Assembly: GCA_046350055.1 (NCBI GenBank)
Contig: JAXMBC010000001.1
Coordinates: 3,720,001-3,784,000 of the forward strand
Source: JAEUIE01 sp046350055
Lineage (GTDB): Bacteria > Planctomycetota > Planctomycetia > Gemmatales > HRBIN36
Length of the DNA: 64,000 nucleotides
Reading direction: 5' to 3'
Shown: in pieces, positions 16,834 to 26,428 of the stretch
Layout: the number at the start of each line of letters is the position of its first letter
Position numbering within the stretch: position 1 is the first letter of the stretch
Program-made: the position numbers and the translations under genes
The notes under the pieces: model-generated
The model's database searches: none
Seen by the model: the letters and a program-made list of their open reading frames with translations, nothing else
Told to the model about the DNA's origin: nothing

Positions 16834-18816
16834 TTATTGCTTAATGACGGGAGCTTCCCACCGCGGCAGCTCGCATAGTCCGCCGCTGATGTAGTAGTGA
16901 TGCCACAATTGTGTCGCCAGCACGCCGACCAGCCCCATCTCCACCATCAGCCGAGGTCCCGGCAGACGTACCCTGGGATTCTGCTTTACATACGCCATCA
17001 GCTGATGCACCGCATCGTGCTCGAAATATCCCGACCGCTCGAGCGATTCCCGACTGAGCAGCTCTGATACGTATGCCGGGGGATTGGATTGTGTGAAGAA
17101 GCTGTCGAACCGTGCCCGGAAGATCACTTTCTTCCGCCAGGCGACACTCCTGGGCAGATACCGTTCTGCCACCAGCCGCAGCAGGTACTTGTCGATGCCG
17201 CCCCGCAGTTTCCAGCGTGGGTGCAACCTGGAAGCAAAATCAAACACTTCTTCATCCAGAAAGGGATACCGACCTTCCACGGAAGAATGCATGGTGAGAC
17301 GGTCACCCTTGGCTTGCAGTAACAGTCCCGCCAGTTGAAAGCGAATGCCCTAAGCCAGCCCGCGATGCAATGGGTGCCAGCGTTTCATCCGCTCGAAATC
17401 GAGTGGCACCTCATCCAGCTCAAACGGCGTCGATCCTTCCAGCATCGCAGGCGTCATGAACCGCAGCTTGTTGAGGCCCAGTTGCGTGTAGAAATCGAGC
17501 CACGCATTCATGCCACCAGCCTGTCGATACCCTTCCAGCTCAGCTGACCGGGGATACACGCGTGCGCCACCAAGCTGCAGGATGCCTCGCCAGGCACAGC
17601 GAAGTAGATGGCTGCCCGGTATGCCCGGAATCGCATCCAGCCAGTTCACCATCCGGTTGATCTTGTACCACGGATACCCTGCAAACCACTCATCCGATCC
17701 TTCGCCCGTCAGCACGACTTTGTAGCCATCGGCATGCACTTTCCCCGCCAGGAGCAGCAGTGAGGCGCATGACGTATCAATCACTGGTGCCTCGGCTGCA
17801 TGGATCAGCCGGGGATACGTCGCAAACATCTGCTCCGGCCCATAGGGCATGAACGTCGGCTTGCTGCCGATGTGCTCCGCCACCAACCGGGCTTCTTTTG
17901 TTTCATCCAGTTCCGGCGACTGAATACTGATGGTGTAACTGGGGATCGGTCGGCCCAACTGTTTGTTGGCCATGGCAGCGATGATGCTTGAATCGACCCC
18001 GCCACTCTGGTATGCCACCACAGGAACATCTGCCCGCAATCGACGAGCTACCGCCTGGTTCAACAACTCATCCAGTCGGTCGACCAGGGGCTCAGCGTCA
18101 GTGCTGTCCTGCTCCTGGCCAGCATCGGGAAAGTCGAGATCCCAGTAGATCTTCTCCTGTATGGTGGCCTGTCCACCGATGCCATCGATCTGGATAAATC
18201 GCCCGGCCGGGAGCAGACGAATGCCTTCAAAGCAGGTGCGAGGCCCCGGTAGCGAGATGCAGGTGAAGAATTGTCGCAGTGCCTGACGGTCAGGCCGTGC
18301 CTCCACCATTCCCGAAGCGAGCAGTCCCTTGATCTCTGAGGCGAAGAGCAGCCAGTCACCCTGCTTCGTCCAGAATAGCGGGCAGATGCCAAAGCGATCG
18401 CGGGCCAGGAGCAGGCGACGTTGCTTTGCGTCCCATAATGCAAAGGCAAACTGCCCCCGCAGTGACACTAGCATGTCAATGCCATTCTCTTCGTAGAGAT
18501 GAGGCAGCAACTCGGTGTCAGTATGTGTGCGAAACCAATGTCCCCTGGATTCGAGAGCAGCCCGGCGTTCCGGAAAGTCGAAGAGTTCGCCGTTGTAGAC
18601 AACCTGGACCGAACCATCCTCGTTGCCAATGGGTTGCTTGCCATCGGACAGGCCGACTATGCTGAGCCGCCGATGCCCCATTGCCAGACCAGGCTGTTGC
18701 AGGAACCCGTCATCATCCGGGCCACGATGCATGACCGCCCGGGCCATCTTCTCGATGATACCGGGTGGGACAGGCTGTGGTTCGCGAAGATGAACAACGC
18801 CGACAATACCGCACAT
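16834..18816 (-). pseudogene. asnB: Asparagine synthetase (glutamine-hydrolysing), interrupted by in-frame TAG
   Basis: The protein starts MCGIVGV, with the catalytic Cys2 of the class II glutamine amidotransferase domain. RLSIVG, the NGELF loop and then the synthetase PP-loop SGGVDSSIIAA follow. After HPLHRGLA (codon at 17350-17352) there is a TAG, and the same frame resumes with GIRFQLAGLLLQAKGDRLT and SSVEGRYPFLDEEV, a core AsnB motif. Reading through gives 660 codons, about normal for AsnB. The TAG removes the end of the synthetase domain, so the gene should be dead unless read through. A one-base change from TTG would explain it. AsnB-type enzymes also amidate sugars or antibiotic precursors. 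It is convergent with the exporter operon. Confidence 0.85.
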
Positions 18817-18928
18817 TACAATGGGATACTCAGAGAAGCTGTATCAGGCAGTATGCTCAGTATGTGGAAAGCCCAAGGAAAGTCACGTACTCCAGAGGCA
18901 TACTGCAGTGATTCAGCCTCTTGAGTGA

Positions 18929-21502
18929 CTACCCAATCGTCACAGTAAACTCCCTCACTGTCTCTGCTCCCTGAGTATCACGGAGCGTTAATATTACGGT
19001 GTAGGTGCCCGGGGTGCGGTAGCGGTGAGCCACTGCGAAGTAATCACGGCGTTGCAGAGTCTTGCTGCGCGCTGTGCCATCGCCGAAGTCCAGTGTGGCT
19101 GTGTAGCGATCATTGCCGGCATCGCTGAGCCATCCGCTCATGAGTAACACACCGCTGGAAGAGGTACGGAGTGAACGGAGCGTCAGAGCAGGTGCCACGT
19201 TGCTCACGTTGATTGTGAACTCGCGGCTATTCCCCTGACCCGACTGGTCGAGCCATTCAAATCGTGCGGTGTAGATGCCATCCTGTCGGTAGCGATGGTT
19301 CAGGCTGAACTGGCTGCGTCCTGGTTGAAACTCTTCCCGAGTGCCATCGCCCCAGTTGACCAGCAATCGCAGGCGATCATTCGTATCGGGATCGACGAGT
19401 TGACCCGTGGCGGTCACGGTACCTCCTTCATTGATCTGATCCAGATTGAGAGTCAGGTCAGGTGCCATGGGAGGTGTGTTCTGCCGGGTGATGACCAGAT
19501 CATTCCCGCTGCCTCCCGTGTAGTTGAACGCCACCCTTTGTCCGTTGGGCAATACCTGGAACGGTGCGGTGGAGGCAGGTACGAAGAAGGTGCCTTGCAC
19601 GCTGCTGAAGGGATTGAAGAGATTAATGAGCCGGAAGTTCTGTGAGGGCGTGACGTTGGAGCCGAACTTCGGATCGAGCAATGCCCCACCCACACTGGCG
19701 CTGCCCAGCACGCTTATCAGGTCATGTTGCTTCTGGTCAGTGAACGCTACACCTAGTTGTGGCACAAAGTTCAGAATATCCGCAGCGTTGGGAAGAATGC
19801 CGTTGAACTCCGCCTTCAAGGTGGAGCCGGCATTCATGATGAAGTCGCCGAGAATGAACGTGGTTCCCGGCGTATCCAGTCCGCCAGGCACAAAGGTGCC
19901 ACCAGAATTGACAGTCACACTGCGTAACACGGCATTCGTGGCGAACGTGCCGGTGGCGTTCACCACCACATTGGTGGTCCGCATGGCACCATCAAAGTTA
20001 AGGCCGATCAGCGTCCGGAATATCTTGATGGTTCCCCCGTCAATCTGCAGTGTGCTCGCTGCTCGACGATTCAAATCCATCGTGCCGCCGCCAAACATGG
20101 TCATGCGTGTGGTGCCGGTACCATTGTCAAAAATGATCGATCCTTCGTTCACCAGGTCGACTGCGGCTGGGCCATTGGCAACCTGAACACGTGGTTCGAT
20201 ATTGTTTACGGGTGAAACCAGTTTTACGTTGGCATCAATGATCTTTGCCGAGTTGGCGGAACTGGTGGATGTAGCGAAGAGGTCACTGGTGCTTAACGTG
20301 GAAAGCAATTGATCGGGGAAGAAGGCACGAGTGATCGTCCCTAACTGCAGATAGTTGGCAACAGCGGACGCCAGCAGTTTGGGTAATCCGTCCAGTACGC
20401 CTCCGTTGAGTTCGAGGCGACGTATCGTCTCATCCCTGCCATTGGCATCCAGCACGCCGCCTTGTTGCACCGTTACGGTGGCGGTGTCACTGATCTGGTC
20501 TTTACGTTCCAGATAGACCAGACCCTTATTCTTGATCGACAGGTTGCCGGGAACAGCCTGCCCACCAGCTACATCCAGCAGCAGTACACCGGCGGTACTG
20601 GTACCACCGGAATGGAAGTTGCCAATATCGCTCTTCAGCCTAACGACACCCTTAGCCGATTCCAGGATGTTGAACGCTCCGCTGCCACTGAGTGCCCCGT
20701 TGATCTGCAACTCGGTCACCGCTGGGACAAAGACACCATCGTGTTCGTGCTTGATGGAGGCGTTGCCGTTCGAAACCAGGTTGCCCCGCTGCACCACCGA
20801 GTTGATGGCTCGCAGCAATCCACCATCGTCGATGGTGAGCACCTCATCCACACGCAGCACGCCTACCGCCTGATCGTTGAGTATCAGCGCTGCGCCGCTG
20901 CGGATCGTCGTGCCATTCGTCAGCCCGCCCAGGCCGTTGTCCTTCTCAACGAACAGATTGCCTGCCTGGATATCGGTCTTGGAGGTGTAGACGTTGTTGG
21001 CCCGGAAGGAGAGATTGCCCGTTCCCAGCTTGTCGAGTTGGGTGCCCCCGCGAATCTCGCCATCGATGAAGAGCGTGGAGCCAGCGTTGACAGTCAATCG
21101 CCGAGGGGTTGGACTGAAGAAACCCAGGTCAATGTCGTTCTTGATGATATTGGAACTGCCACTGGACGTAATCCCCGCTGCTCCCAACTCTACCCGTGTC
21201 CCCTTGAGCGTATACCCACCGTTCACCGTGATGGAATTAAACAAGGTACCAGCGGCAAACGTGTTGTCCGCCGTCTTCTTCGATGCGTTAGCCGGGAAGA
21301 CCAGATCATCCCCTGCCACGGGGGCGATGTCGCCTACCCAGTTCTTGGCGCTCGTCCAGTTGTTGGTCACTGCTCCGCCGTCCCAGATGCGTGTGGCAGG
21401 CACGCATCGGTCTTCCAGGCACTCCAGCTTCAATCGCGCAGTCGGCCTTTTGGTACGCACGGCAATCTCCCGGATAGGTTCTCTATCATTGGGTACTGCC
21501 AA
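18929..21502 (-). CDS. Large surface/secreted protein: LECLEDR N-terminal motif, beta-strand repeats, two PKD domains
   Basis: 857 residues. Near residue 25 is RLKLECLEDRCVPA, the Gemmata-type relative of the LEPR-XLL motif that starts many large planctomycete surface proteins. Then WDGGAVTNNWTSAKNW and repeats of the autotransporter-associated beta-strand type (GTGNLSFRANNVYTSKTD...) occupy most of the body. Two PKD-like domains follow (WGDGTREEF... and FDFGDG-like LDFGDGTARS) from about 690 to the end. There is no membrane anchor or PEP-CTERM tail, so it is probably released or held by other means. A TTG at 21502 is the only start codon this far upstream; a GTG 15 codons in is an alternative. 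It is leftward, upstream of asnB. Confidence 0.85.
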   Translation of the reverse strand: MAVPNDREPIREIAVRTKRPTARLKLECLEDRCVPATRIWDGGAVTNNWTSAKNWVGDIAPVAGDDLVFPANASKKTADNTFAAGTLFNSITVNGGYTLKGTRVELGAAGITSSGSSNIIKNDIDLGFFSPTPRRLTVNAGSTLFIDGEIRGGTQLDKLGTGNLSFRANNVYTSKTDIQAGNLFVEKDNGLGGLTNGTTIRSGAALILNDQAVGVLRVDEVLTIDDGGLLRAINSVVQRGNLVSNGNASIKHEHDGVFVPAVTELQINGALSGSGAFNILESAKGVVRLKSDIGNFHSGGTSTAGVLLLDVAGGQAVPGNLSIKNKGLVYLERKDQISDTATVTVQQGGVLDANGRDETIRRLELNGGVLDGLPKLLASAVANYLQLGTITRAFFPDQLLSTLSTSDLFATSTSSANSAKIIDANVKLVSPVNNIEPRVQVANGPAAVDLVNEGSIIFDNGTGTTRMTMFGGGTMDLNRRAASTLQIDGGTIKIFRTLIGLNFDGAMRTTNVVVNATGTFATNAVLRSVTVNSGGTFVPGGLDTPGTTFILGDFIMNAGSTLKAEFNGILPNAADILNFVPQLGVAFTDQKQHDLISVLGSASVGGALLDPKFGSNVTPSQNFRLINLFNPFSSVQGTFFVPASTAPFQVLPNGQRVAFNYTGGSGNDLVITRQNTPPMAPDLTLNLDQINEGGTVTATGQLVDPDTNDRLRLLVNWGDGTREEFQPGRSQFSLNHRYRQDGIYTARFEWLDQSGQGNSREFTINVSNVAPALTLRSLRTSSSGVLLMSGWLSDAGNDRYTATLDFGDGTARSKTLQRRDYFAVAHRYRTPGTYTVILTLRDTQGAETVREFTVTIG

Positions 21503-21546
21503 GGTCGGTGGAGATTAACTGAGAATTGTCAACGATCACACAGATT

Positions 21547-22338
21547 TCAATCACAGTCCCGGACAAGATCACGGTAGCTACGAAGTCCCTTCCATGCGTA
21601 CCGATCATACTTACTCGCAAGCCAGATGAACGTCAGAAGGCTCACTGCCAAACCGCAGCAAGCTGCAACGAGCGTTATCGTGGAGCCCCAACCCGGCTGA
21701 GCCATCTTCCAGCCAATCGAGATAAGAAGGAACGCAAAACAGGCGATCATGATCAAAGGCAGACCTGACAGCAATTGCGCCACATGCACTGGTGGATCTA
21801 CTCGTACCGGCTTGGCGGACCGCCCTCCGGTGATCAACGCCAATGCATAGTTCACTTTCCAGGCGGATGCCGGATGGTTGGGAAGCGGCATCGACGGTTC
21901 AACCTTCATCCCATGCATCAAGCGAAGTCGTGACCTGAGCGCCAGAAATATCCCCGCCGCACGGCACGCCTTACCGGTGAGCGAAACCGTCGGCACCTCC
22001 TCCACTTCCGCATGTGAAGCCACCAGGTCGCACAGGTCTCCTAAGGTTGCCGAACTGGGACGAATCACTCGTAGCCACTCACTTTCATCAACATTGATGC
22101 CAAAGTGCTGATTCAGCATGTCCACCACATCACTCCAAAACTCACCCGAGAGTTCGGTGAGGATCGTGAGCAGCCCGAACCGCTCGCCACCGCGCAGCCA
22201 TTCTCGTACTCGCATCTGACGTGTCAATGGAAGTGCCGGGGCTCCCGGTCGCAATTGCCACGGCAACCGCTCCAGTGCTGCCAGCACCTCGTCCGGGGTC
22301 AGCTTTCTTCGATCAATCACGAAGGAATCGAGAAACAT
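21547..22338 (-). CDS. Hypothetical protein with two C-terminal membrane helices
   Basis: 263 residues. The N-terminal 180 residues are soluble and contain a segment like an acyl-carrier or EF-type helical bundle (FWSDVVDMLNQHFGINVD, SSATLGDLCDLVASHA); its Ser-rich PSSATLGDL stretch resembles the region after the phosphopantetheine site, but no DSL motif is present. Two hydrophobic helices near the end (GLPLIMIACFAFLLISIG, TLVAACCGLAVSLLTFIWL) suggest membrane anchoring with a short cytoplasmic tail. The family is not recognised. The gene is divergent from nrdJ, with 413 bases between starts. Confidence 0.65.
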   Translation of the reverse strand: MFLDSFVIDRRKLTPDEVLAALERLPWQLRPGAPALPLTRQMRVREWLRGGERFGLLTILTELSGEFWSDVVDMLNQHFGINVDESEWLRVIRPSSATLGDLCDLVASHAEVEEVPTVSLTGKACRAAGIFLALRSRLRLMHGMKVEPSMPLPNHPASAWKVNYALALITGGRSAKPVRVDPPVHVAQLLSGLPLIMIACFAFLLISIGWKMAQPGWGSTITLVAACCGLAVSLLTFIWLASKYDRYAWKGLRSYRDLVRDCD

Positions 22339-22680
22339 GATCAGCCAATCGTGAACTGCATGATGCTTAACACTATGCCTTGTATGGACTTACGTCAACG
22401 CTGTTCGTGCATTGCCTTGATCCCTCATCCCTTCCTCATCCATTCTTCAAAAATTTCCCTCGCCCCAACTTCTTGCGCCATCGGCACCTTCGGCACAATC
22501 GTTCCCATTTCCCAACTTCTTCCTTGAACATGCCACACCCCCAAGTTAAGATGCCAACCCTCAGGTCAACTGAGTTTGTCAGCACCAGTTAGGGAAGACT
22601 CGCTACCAGGTACTCAACGTGCCTTTGCAAGGATGCACCCTTATGTCGCTGTACACTATATTTCTCCCGATTCGGGCGTT
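22339..22680. other. Non-coding stretch between two divergent genes
   Basis: No convincing ORF or RNA gene. It is rich in pyrimidine runs (CTCATCCC, CCACACCC) and holds ACACTATAT at 22653, which matches half of an NrdR box; the second half of the 16-bp box is not preserved. It should carry promoters for both flanking genes. Confidence 0.3.
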
Positions 22681-22718
22681 ACGATAGTACATAGCCACAC
22701 AGGCTAGGGCACTATCGT
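22681..22718 (+). promoter_or_regulatory. Nested hairpin in the nrdJ leader
   Basis: The outer arms ACGATAGT (22681-22688) and ACTATCGT (22711-22718) are perfect complements. Inside, TAGCC and GGCTA (22692-22696 with 22702-22706) form a second stem with loop ACACA. The structure ends 33 bases before the nrdJ start codon. It could be a regulatory leader or a protein site; no T-tract follows. Confidence 0.5.
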
Positions 22719-22751
22719 CGTCTGTATTGTTTGTGGCAAAGGATAGGCCAT

Positions 22752-25700
22752 ATGCGCATTACTCGCCGCTACACCACTGCCGGGCAGGATCCCTTTTCCG
22801 CGATCAAGTTCACGCCGCGGACAAGCCGGATCGCTAACCCCGATGGTTCCGTCGTCTTCGAGATGAAGGACATCCTCATCCCCGAAGGCTGGTCGCAGGT
22901 AGCGGTCGACGTTATTGCCCAGAAATACTTCCGCAAGGCCGGTATCGCTCAGACACTGGAAAAGGTGCCAGAGCAGGGCATCCCTGCCTGGTTGCAGCGT
23001 TCCCGTCCTGTCAACGGCAAGATCGACGGCGTCGGTCACGAGACCGATTCCCGTCAGGTTTTCAGCCGCATGGCAGGCTGCTGGACCTACTGGGGCTGGA
23101 AGGGTGGTTACTTCGGCACCAACGAAGCCGACGCCCGAGCCTTCTACGATGAACTCTGCTACATGCTCGCCACGCAGATGGCTGCCCCCAACAGCCCGCA
23201 GTGGTTCAACACCGGACTACACTGGGCCTATGGCATCGAAGGCCCACCCCAGGGCCACAGCTATGTGGACCCCAAGACGGGGCAACTCACCAAAGCCACC
23301 AGCGCCTACGAACGCTGTCAGCCCCACGCCTGCTTCATCCAGAGCGTCAGTGACGATCTGGTGAACGAAGGCGGCATCATGGACCTCTGGGTCCGCGAAG
23401 CCCGCATCTTCAAGTACGGCTCCGGCACCGGTACCAACTTCTCCATGCTCCGTGGTGAAGGCGAACAACTCTCCGGCGGCGGTAAGTCTTCCGGCCTGAT
23501 GAGCTTCCTCCGCATTGGCGACCGCGCTGCCGGTGCCATCAAGTCGGGCGGTACCACTCGCCGGGCTGCCAAGATGGTCGTGCTCGATCTCGATCACCCA
23601 GATATCGAAGCCTTCATCAACTGGAAGGTTGTCGAAGAGCAGAAGGTAGCCTCCTTGGTTGCAGGCTCGAAGATCACCAAGCGTTCGCTCAAGAACATCC
23701 TTGCTGCCTGCCAGCCCAGTGTGGCCGGTAACGTGAAGGACCGCTTCGACCCGGCTCAGAACCCCGCTCTCAAGAAAGCGATGATCGAAGCCAAGCGTAA
23801 CTGCGTGGCCATGAACTACGTCCAGCGTACGGTGCAGCTCGCCCGACAGGGTGTCACCGGCATGGAGTTCGTCGAGTACGATACCGACTGGAACAGCGAA
23901 GCCTACAACACCGTTGCCGGGCAGAACAGCAACAACTCCGTCCGCATCACCAACGACTTTATGCAGGCCGTGGTAAACGATTCGGTCTGGCATCTCTATG
24001 GTCGCGTGGAGCGGGAGAAGGCCAGGAAGGAAGGTCGCGAAGCAAAGCCCCGCAAGACCCTGAAGGCCAAGGACCTGTGGAACCAGATCTGCGAAGCCGC
24101 CTGGGCCTGCGCCGACCCCGGCGTGCAGTACGATACTACCATCAATGAATGGCACACCTGCCCCGTCGATGGTCGCATCAATGCGAGCAATCCGTGCTCC
24201 GAATATATGTTCCTCGACGACACCGCCTGTAACCTGGCGTCGTTGAACCTGATGACCTTCTTCAAGAACGACACCTTCGACATCGCCAGCTATCGCCATG
24301 CGACCCGTCTGTGGACCATCGTCCTTGAGATTTCGGTCTACATGGCCCAGTTCCCGAGCGATCCCATCGCCCAGAAGTCGTATGACTATCGCACCCTCGG
24401 CCTGGGCTACGCCAACCTCGGCACCTTACTCATGGTGCAGGGCATTCCCTACGATTCCGAAAAAGGCCGGGCCATTGCTGGTGCCGTCACTGCCATCCTC
24501 CACTGCCACAGCTACGCCACCAGTGCCGAGATGGCCTCTGAAGTCGGGCCATTCCCTCGCTACAGCCCGAACAAGGATGCGATGCTTCGCGTCGTCCGCA
24601 ACCATCGCCGGGCAGCCTATAGTAACATGCAGGATTTCGAAGGCTTGACCATCAAGCCGGTGCCCCTCGATTCCTCGCACTGTCCCAGCGATCTGCTTGC
24701 TGCAGCCCGCGAAGATGCTGACCGCATGGTCGCCCTCGGCGAAAAGCATGGCTTCCGCAACGCCCAGGTCACCGTCATCGCTCCGACTGGCACCATCGGC
24801 CTCGTCATGGATTGCGATACCACCGGCGTTGAGCCCGACTTCGCCCTCGTCAAGTTCAAGAAACTCGCCGGCGGCGGATACTTCAAGATCATCAATGCCA
24901 GCGTCCCCCAGGCTCTCGAACACCTCGGCTACAATGCCGACCAGATCAAGACCATCGAACGCTACTGCCGCGGTTCAGGCACCCTCGATGGCTGCCCCCA
25001 CATCAATCTCAACACGCTGAAGGCCAAGGGCTTCACCGACGAAGCGCTGAATACCATTCAGAAGATGCTTCCCAGCGTCTTTGAACTCCGCTTCGCCTTC
25101 AATCGCTGGACCCTGACCGACGATTTCCTCAAAGGCACGCTTGGCTATACCCAGGCTCAGCTCGACAGTCCCACTTTCGATGTTCTTACCGCTCTCGGCT
25201 TTACCAAAGCCCAGATCGACGAAGCCAACGACTATGTCTGTGGCACCATGATGCTCGAAGGCGCTCCGCACCTGAAAGCTGAGCATTACCCTGTCTTCGA
25301 TTGCGCCAACCGTTGCGGCAAGAAGGGGCAGCGCTACATCGCTTACGAAGCCCACATCCGCATGATGGCAGCCGTCCAGCCATTCATCAGCGGCGCCATC
25401 AGCAAGACTATCAACATGCCGCAGGATGCTGTGCTCGAGGATGTGCACACTGCCTACATGATGTCGTGGAAGCTGGCTCTGAAGGCCAACGCCCTCTACC
25501 GCGATGGCAGTAAGCTCAGTCAGCCGCTCAATACCAGCAGCGATGATCTGGAAGAAGCCGAGGCCGAGGTGACGCCTGAGCCGATGGCTGCGGCGATGAA
25601 GGCTGCCGAAAAAGCGGTGCAGCGCTTCCAGGCTCTCCGACGCCGTCTGCCTGACCGCCGGGCTGGCTACATCCAGAAGTCCAACATTGGCAACCACAAG

Positions 25701-26369
25701 GTCTACCTCACCACTGGTGAATACCCCGATGGCACGCTCGGCGAAATCTTCATCACCATGCACAAGGAGGGGGCTGCCTTCCGCAGTCTGATGAACTGCT
25801 TTGCCGTCGCCATCAGCATCGGCCTGCAGCACGGCGTGCCGCTGGAAGAATTCTGCGATGCCTTCCTCTTCACCCGCTTCGAGCCGAACGGCATGGTGCA
25901 GGGCAACCCGCATATCCGCATGACCACGTCGATCATCGACTACATCTTCCGCGAGCTGGCCATCACCTATCTGGGCCGCCACGACCTCGCCCACGTGCAG
26001 ACGGCGGATACCGAAGACCTCCGCAGCGATGCCATCGGCGGCGGGGCCCTGGAAGGGGCAGGCGTCACCAAGGCTGCTGCTGTTGCCACCGGTACCGTGC
26101 CCCAGCGTCAGTCAGCATTTGAACGCCCCCGCACCGGCCGCCTCAACCCCGTGGGCAACGGCAATGGCAACCACAGTCCGGTAGCCGAAACCCGCGCTAA
26201 AGTTGCCGTCGTCAGCGACAAGAAAGCCCAGCAAGCCGAACGCGTCCGCGTCGCCAGGCTGAAGGGCTACGAAGGCGACCCCTGTCCCGAATGCGGTGCC
26301 ATGACCATGGTAAGAAACGGCACGTGTCTGAAATGCGACAGCTGCGGCAGTACGAGCGGCTGCAGCTAA
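22752..26369 (+). CDS. nrdJ: Adenosylcobalamin-dependent class II ribonucleotide reductase NrdJ
   Basis: 1205 residues. Reduces ribonucleotides to deoxyribonucleotides with AdoCbl, without oxygen dependence. NSPQWFNTGLHWAYG, SGGGKSSGLMSFL, NPCSEYMFLDDTACNLASLNL (near 480, with the active-site Asn-Cys), APTGTIGLVMDCDTTGVEP and the late CPECG...CLKCDSCGS zinc/redox tail all match the long NrdJ subclass. The Met at 22752 follows AAGGATAGG; the GTG seven codons upstream lacks the site and overlaps the leader. Codon use is strongly biased, in contrast with the neighbouring small ORFs. A large open frame on the opposite strand is a GC-driven shadow. Confidence 0.97.
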   Translation: MRITRRYTTAGQDPFSAIKFTPRTSRIANPDGSVVFEMKDILIPEGWSQVAVDVIAQKYFRKAGIAQTLEKVPEQGIPAWLQRSRPVNGKIDGVGHETDSRQVFSRMAGCWTYWGWKGGYFGTNEADARAFYDELCYMLATQMAAPNSPQWFNTGLHWAYGIEGPPQGHSYVDPKTGQLTKATSAYERCQPHACFIQSVSDDLVNEGGIMDLWVREARIFKYGSGTGTNFSMLRGEGEQLSGGGKSSGLMSFLRIGDRAAGAIKSGGTTRRAAKMVVLDLDHPDIEAFINWKVVEEQKVASLVAGSKITKRSLKNILAACQPSVAGNVKDRFDPAQNPALKKAMIEAKRNCVAMNYVQRTVQLARQGVTGMEFVEYDTDWNSEAYNTVAGQNSNNSVRITNDFMQAVVNDSVWHLYGRVEREKARKEGREAKPRKTLKAKDLWNQICEAAWACADPGVQYDTTINEWHTCPVDGRINASNPCSEYMFLDDTACNLASLNLMTFFKNDTFDIASYRHATRLWTIVLEISVYMAQFPSDPIAQKSYDYRTLGLGYANLGTLLMVQGIPYDSEKGRAIAGAVTAILHCHSYATSAEMASEVGPFPRYSPNKDAMLRVVRNHRRAAYSNMQDFEGLTIKPVPLDSSHCPSDLLAAAREDADRMVALGEKHGFRNAQVTVIAPTGTIGLVMDCDTTGVEPDFALVKFKKLAGGGYFKIINASVPQALEHLGYNADQIKTIERYCRGSGTLDGCPHINLNTLKAKGFTDEALNTIQKMLPSVFELRFAFNRWTLTDDFLKGTLGYTQAQLDSPTFDVLTALGFTKAQIDEANDYVCGTMMLEGAPHLKAEHYPVFDCANRCGKKGQRYIAYEAHIRMMAAVQPFISGAISKTINMPQDAVLEDVHTAYMMSWKLALKANALYRDGSKLSQPLNTSSDDLEEAEAEVTPEPMAAAMKAAEKAVQRFQALRRRLPDRRAGYIQKSNIGNHKVYLTTGEYPDGTLGEIFITMHKEGAAFRSLMNCFAVAISIGLQHGVPLEEFCDAFLFTRFEPNGMVQGNPHIRMTTSIIDYIFRELAITYLGRHDLAHVQTADTEDLRSDAIGGGALEGAGVTKAAAVATGTVPQRQSAFERPRTGRLNPVGNGNGNHSPVAETRAKVAVVSDKKAQQAERVRVARLKGYEGDPCPECGAMTMVRNGTCLKCDSCGSTSGCS

Positions 26370-26379
26370 ATAGTATTTA

Positions 26380-26404
26380 GCCCCCGGCTCTTCAAGCCGG
26401 GGGC
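26380..26404 (+). terminator. GC-rich hairpin after nrdJ
   Basis: The perfect 10-bp stem GCCCCCGGCT / AGCCGGGGGC has loop CTTCA and starts 11 bases after the nrdJ stop. No run of T follows, so it may protect the 3' end or act with Rho. Confidence 0.65.
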
Positions 26405-26428
26405 GCGATTGGCAAGACATTGCCCTTT

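Noticed and set aside
13264..17352. Genome-wide stop-codon reassignment
   Set aside because: All other genes, including nrdJ with 1205 codons, are open and end in ordinary stops; two isolated lesions do not support a changed code.
20462..21577. 371-codon frame opposite the PKD/beta-repeat protein
   Set aside because: Antisense shadow; the opposite strand encodes recognisable repeats and PKD domains.
22339..22751. Cobalamin riboswitch upstream of nrdJ
   Set aside because: The core boxes expected of the AdoCbl aptamer (such as GCCACTG) are not found; only the local nested hairpin is supported.
23217..25994. Long open frames opposite nrdJ (about 360 and 339 codons)
   Set aside because: They lie antisense to a clearly conserved enzyme with strong third-position GC; such shadows are expected and read as Val/Gly/Asp-rich sequence without family features.
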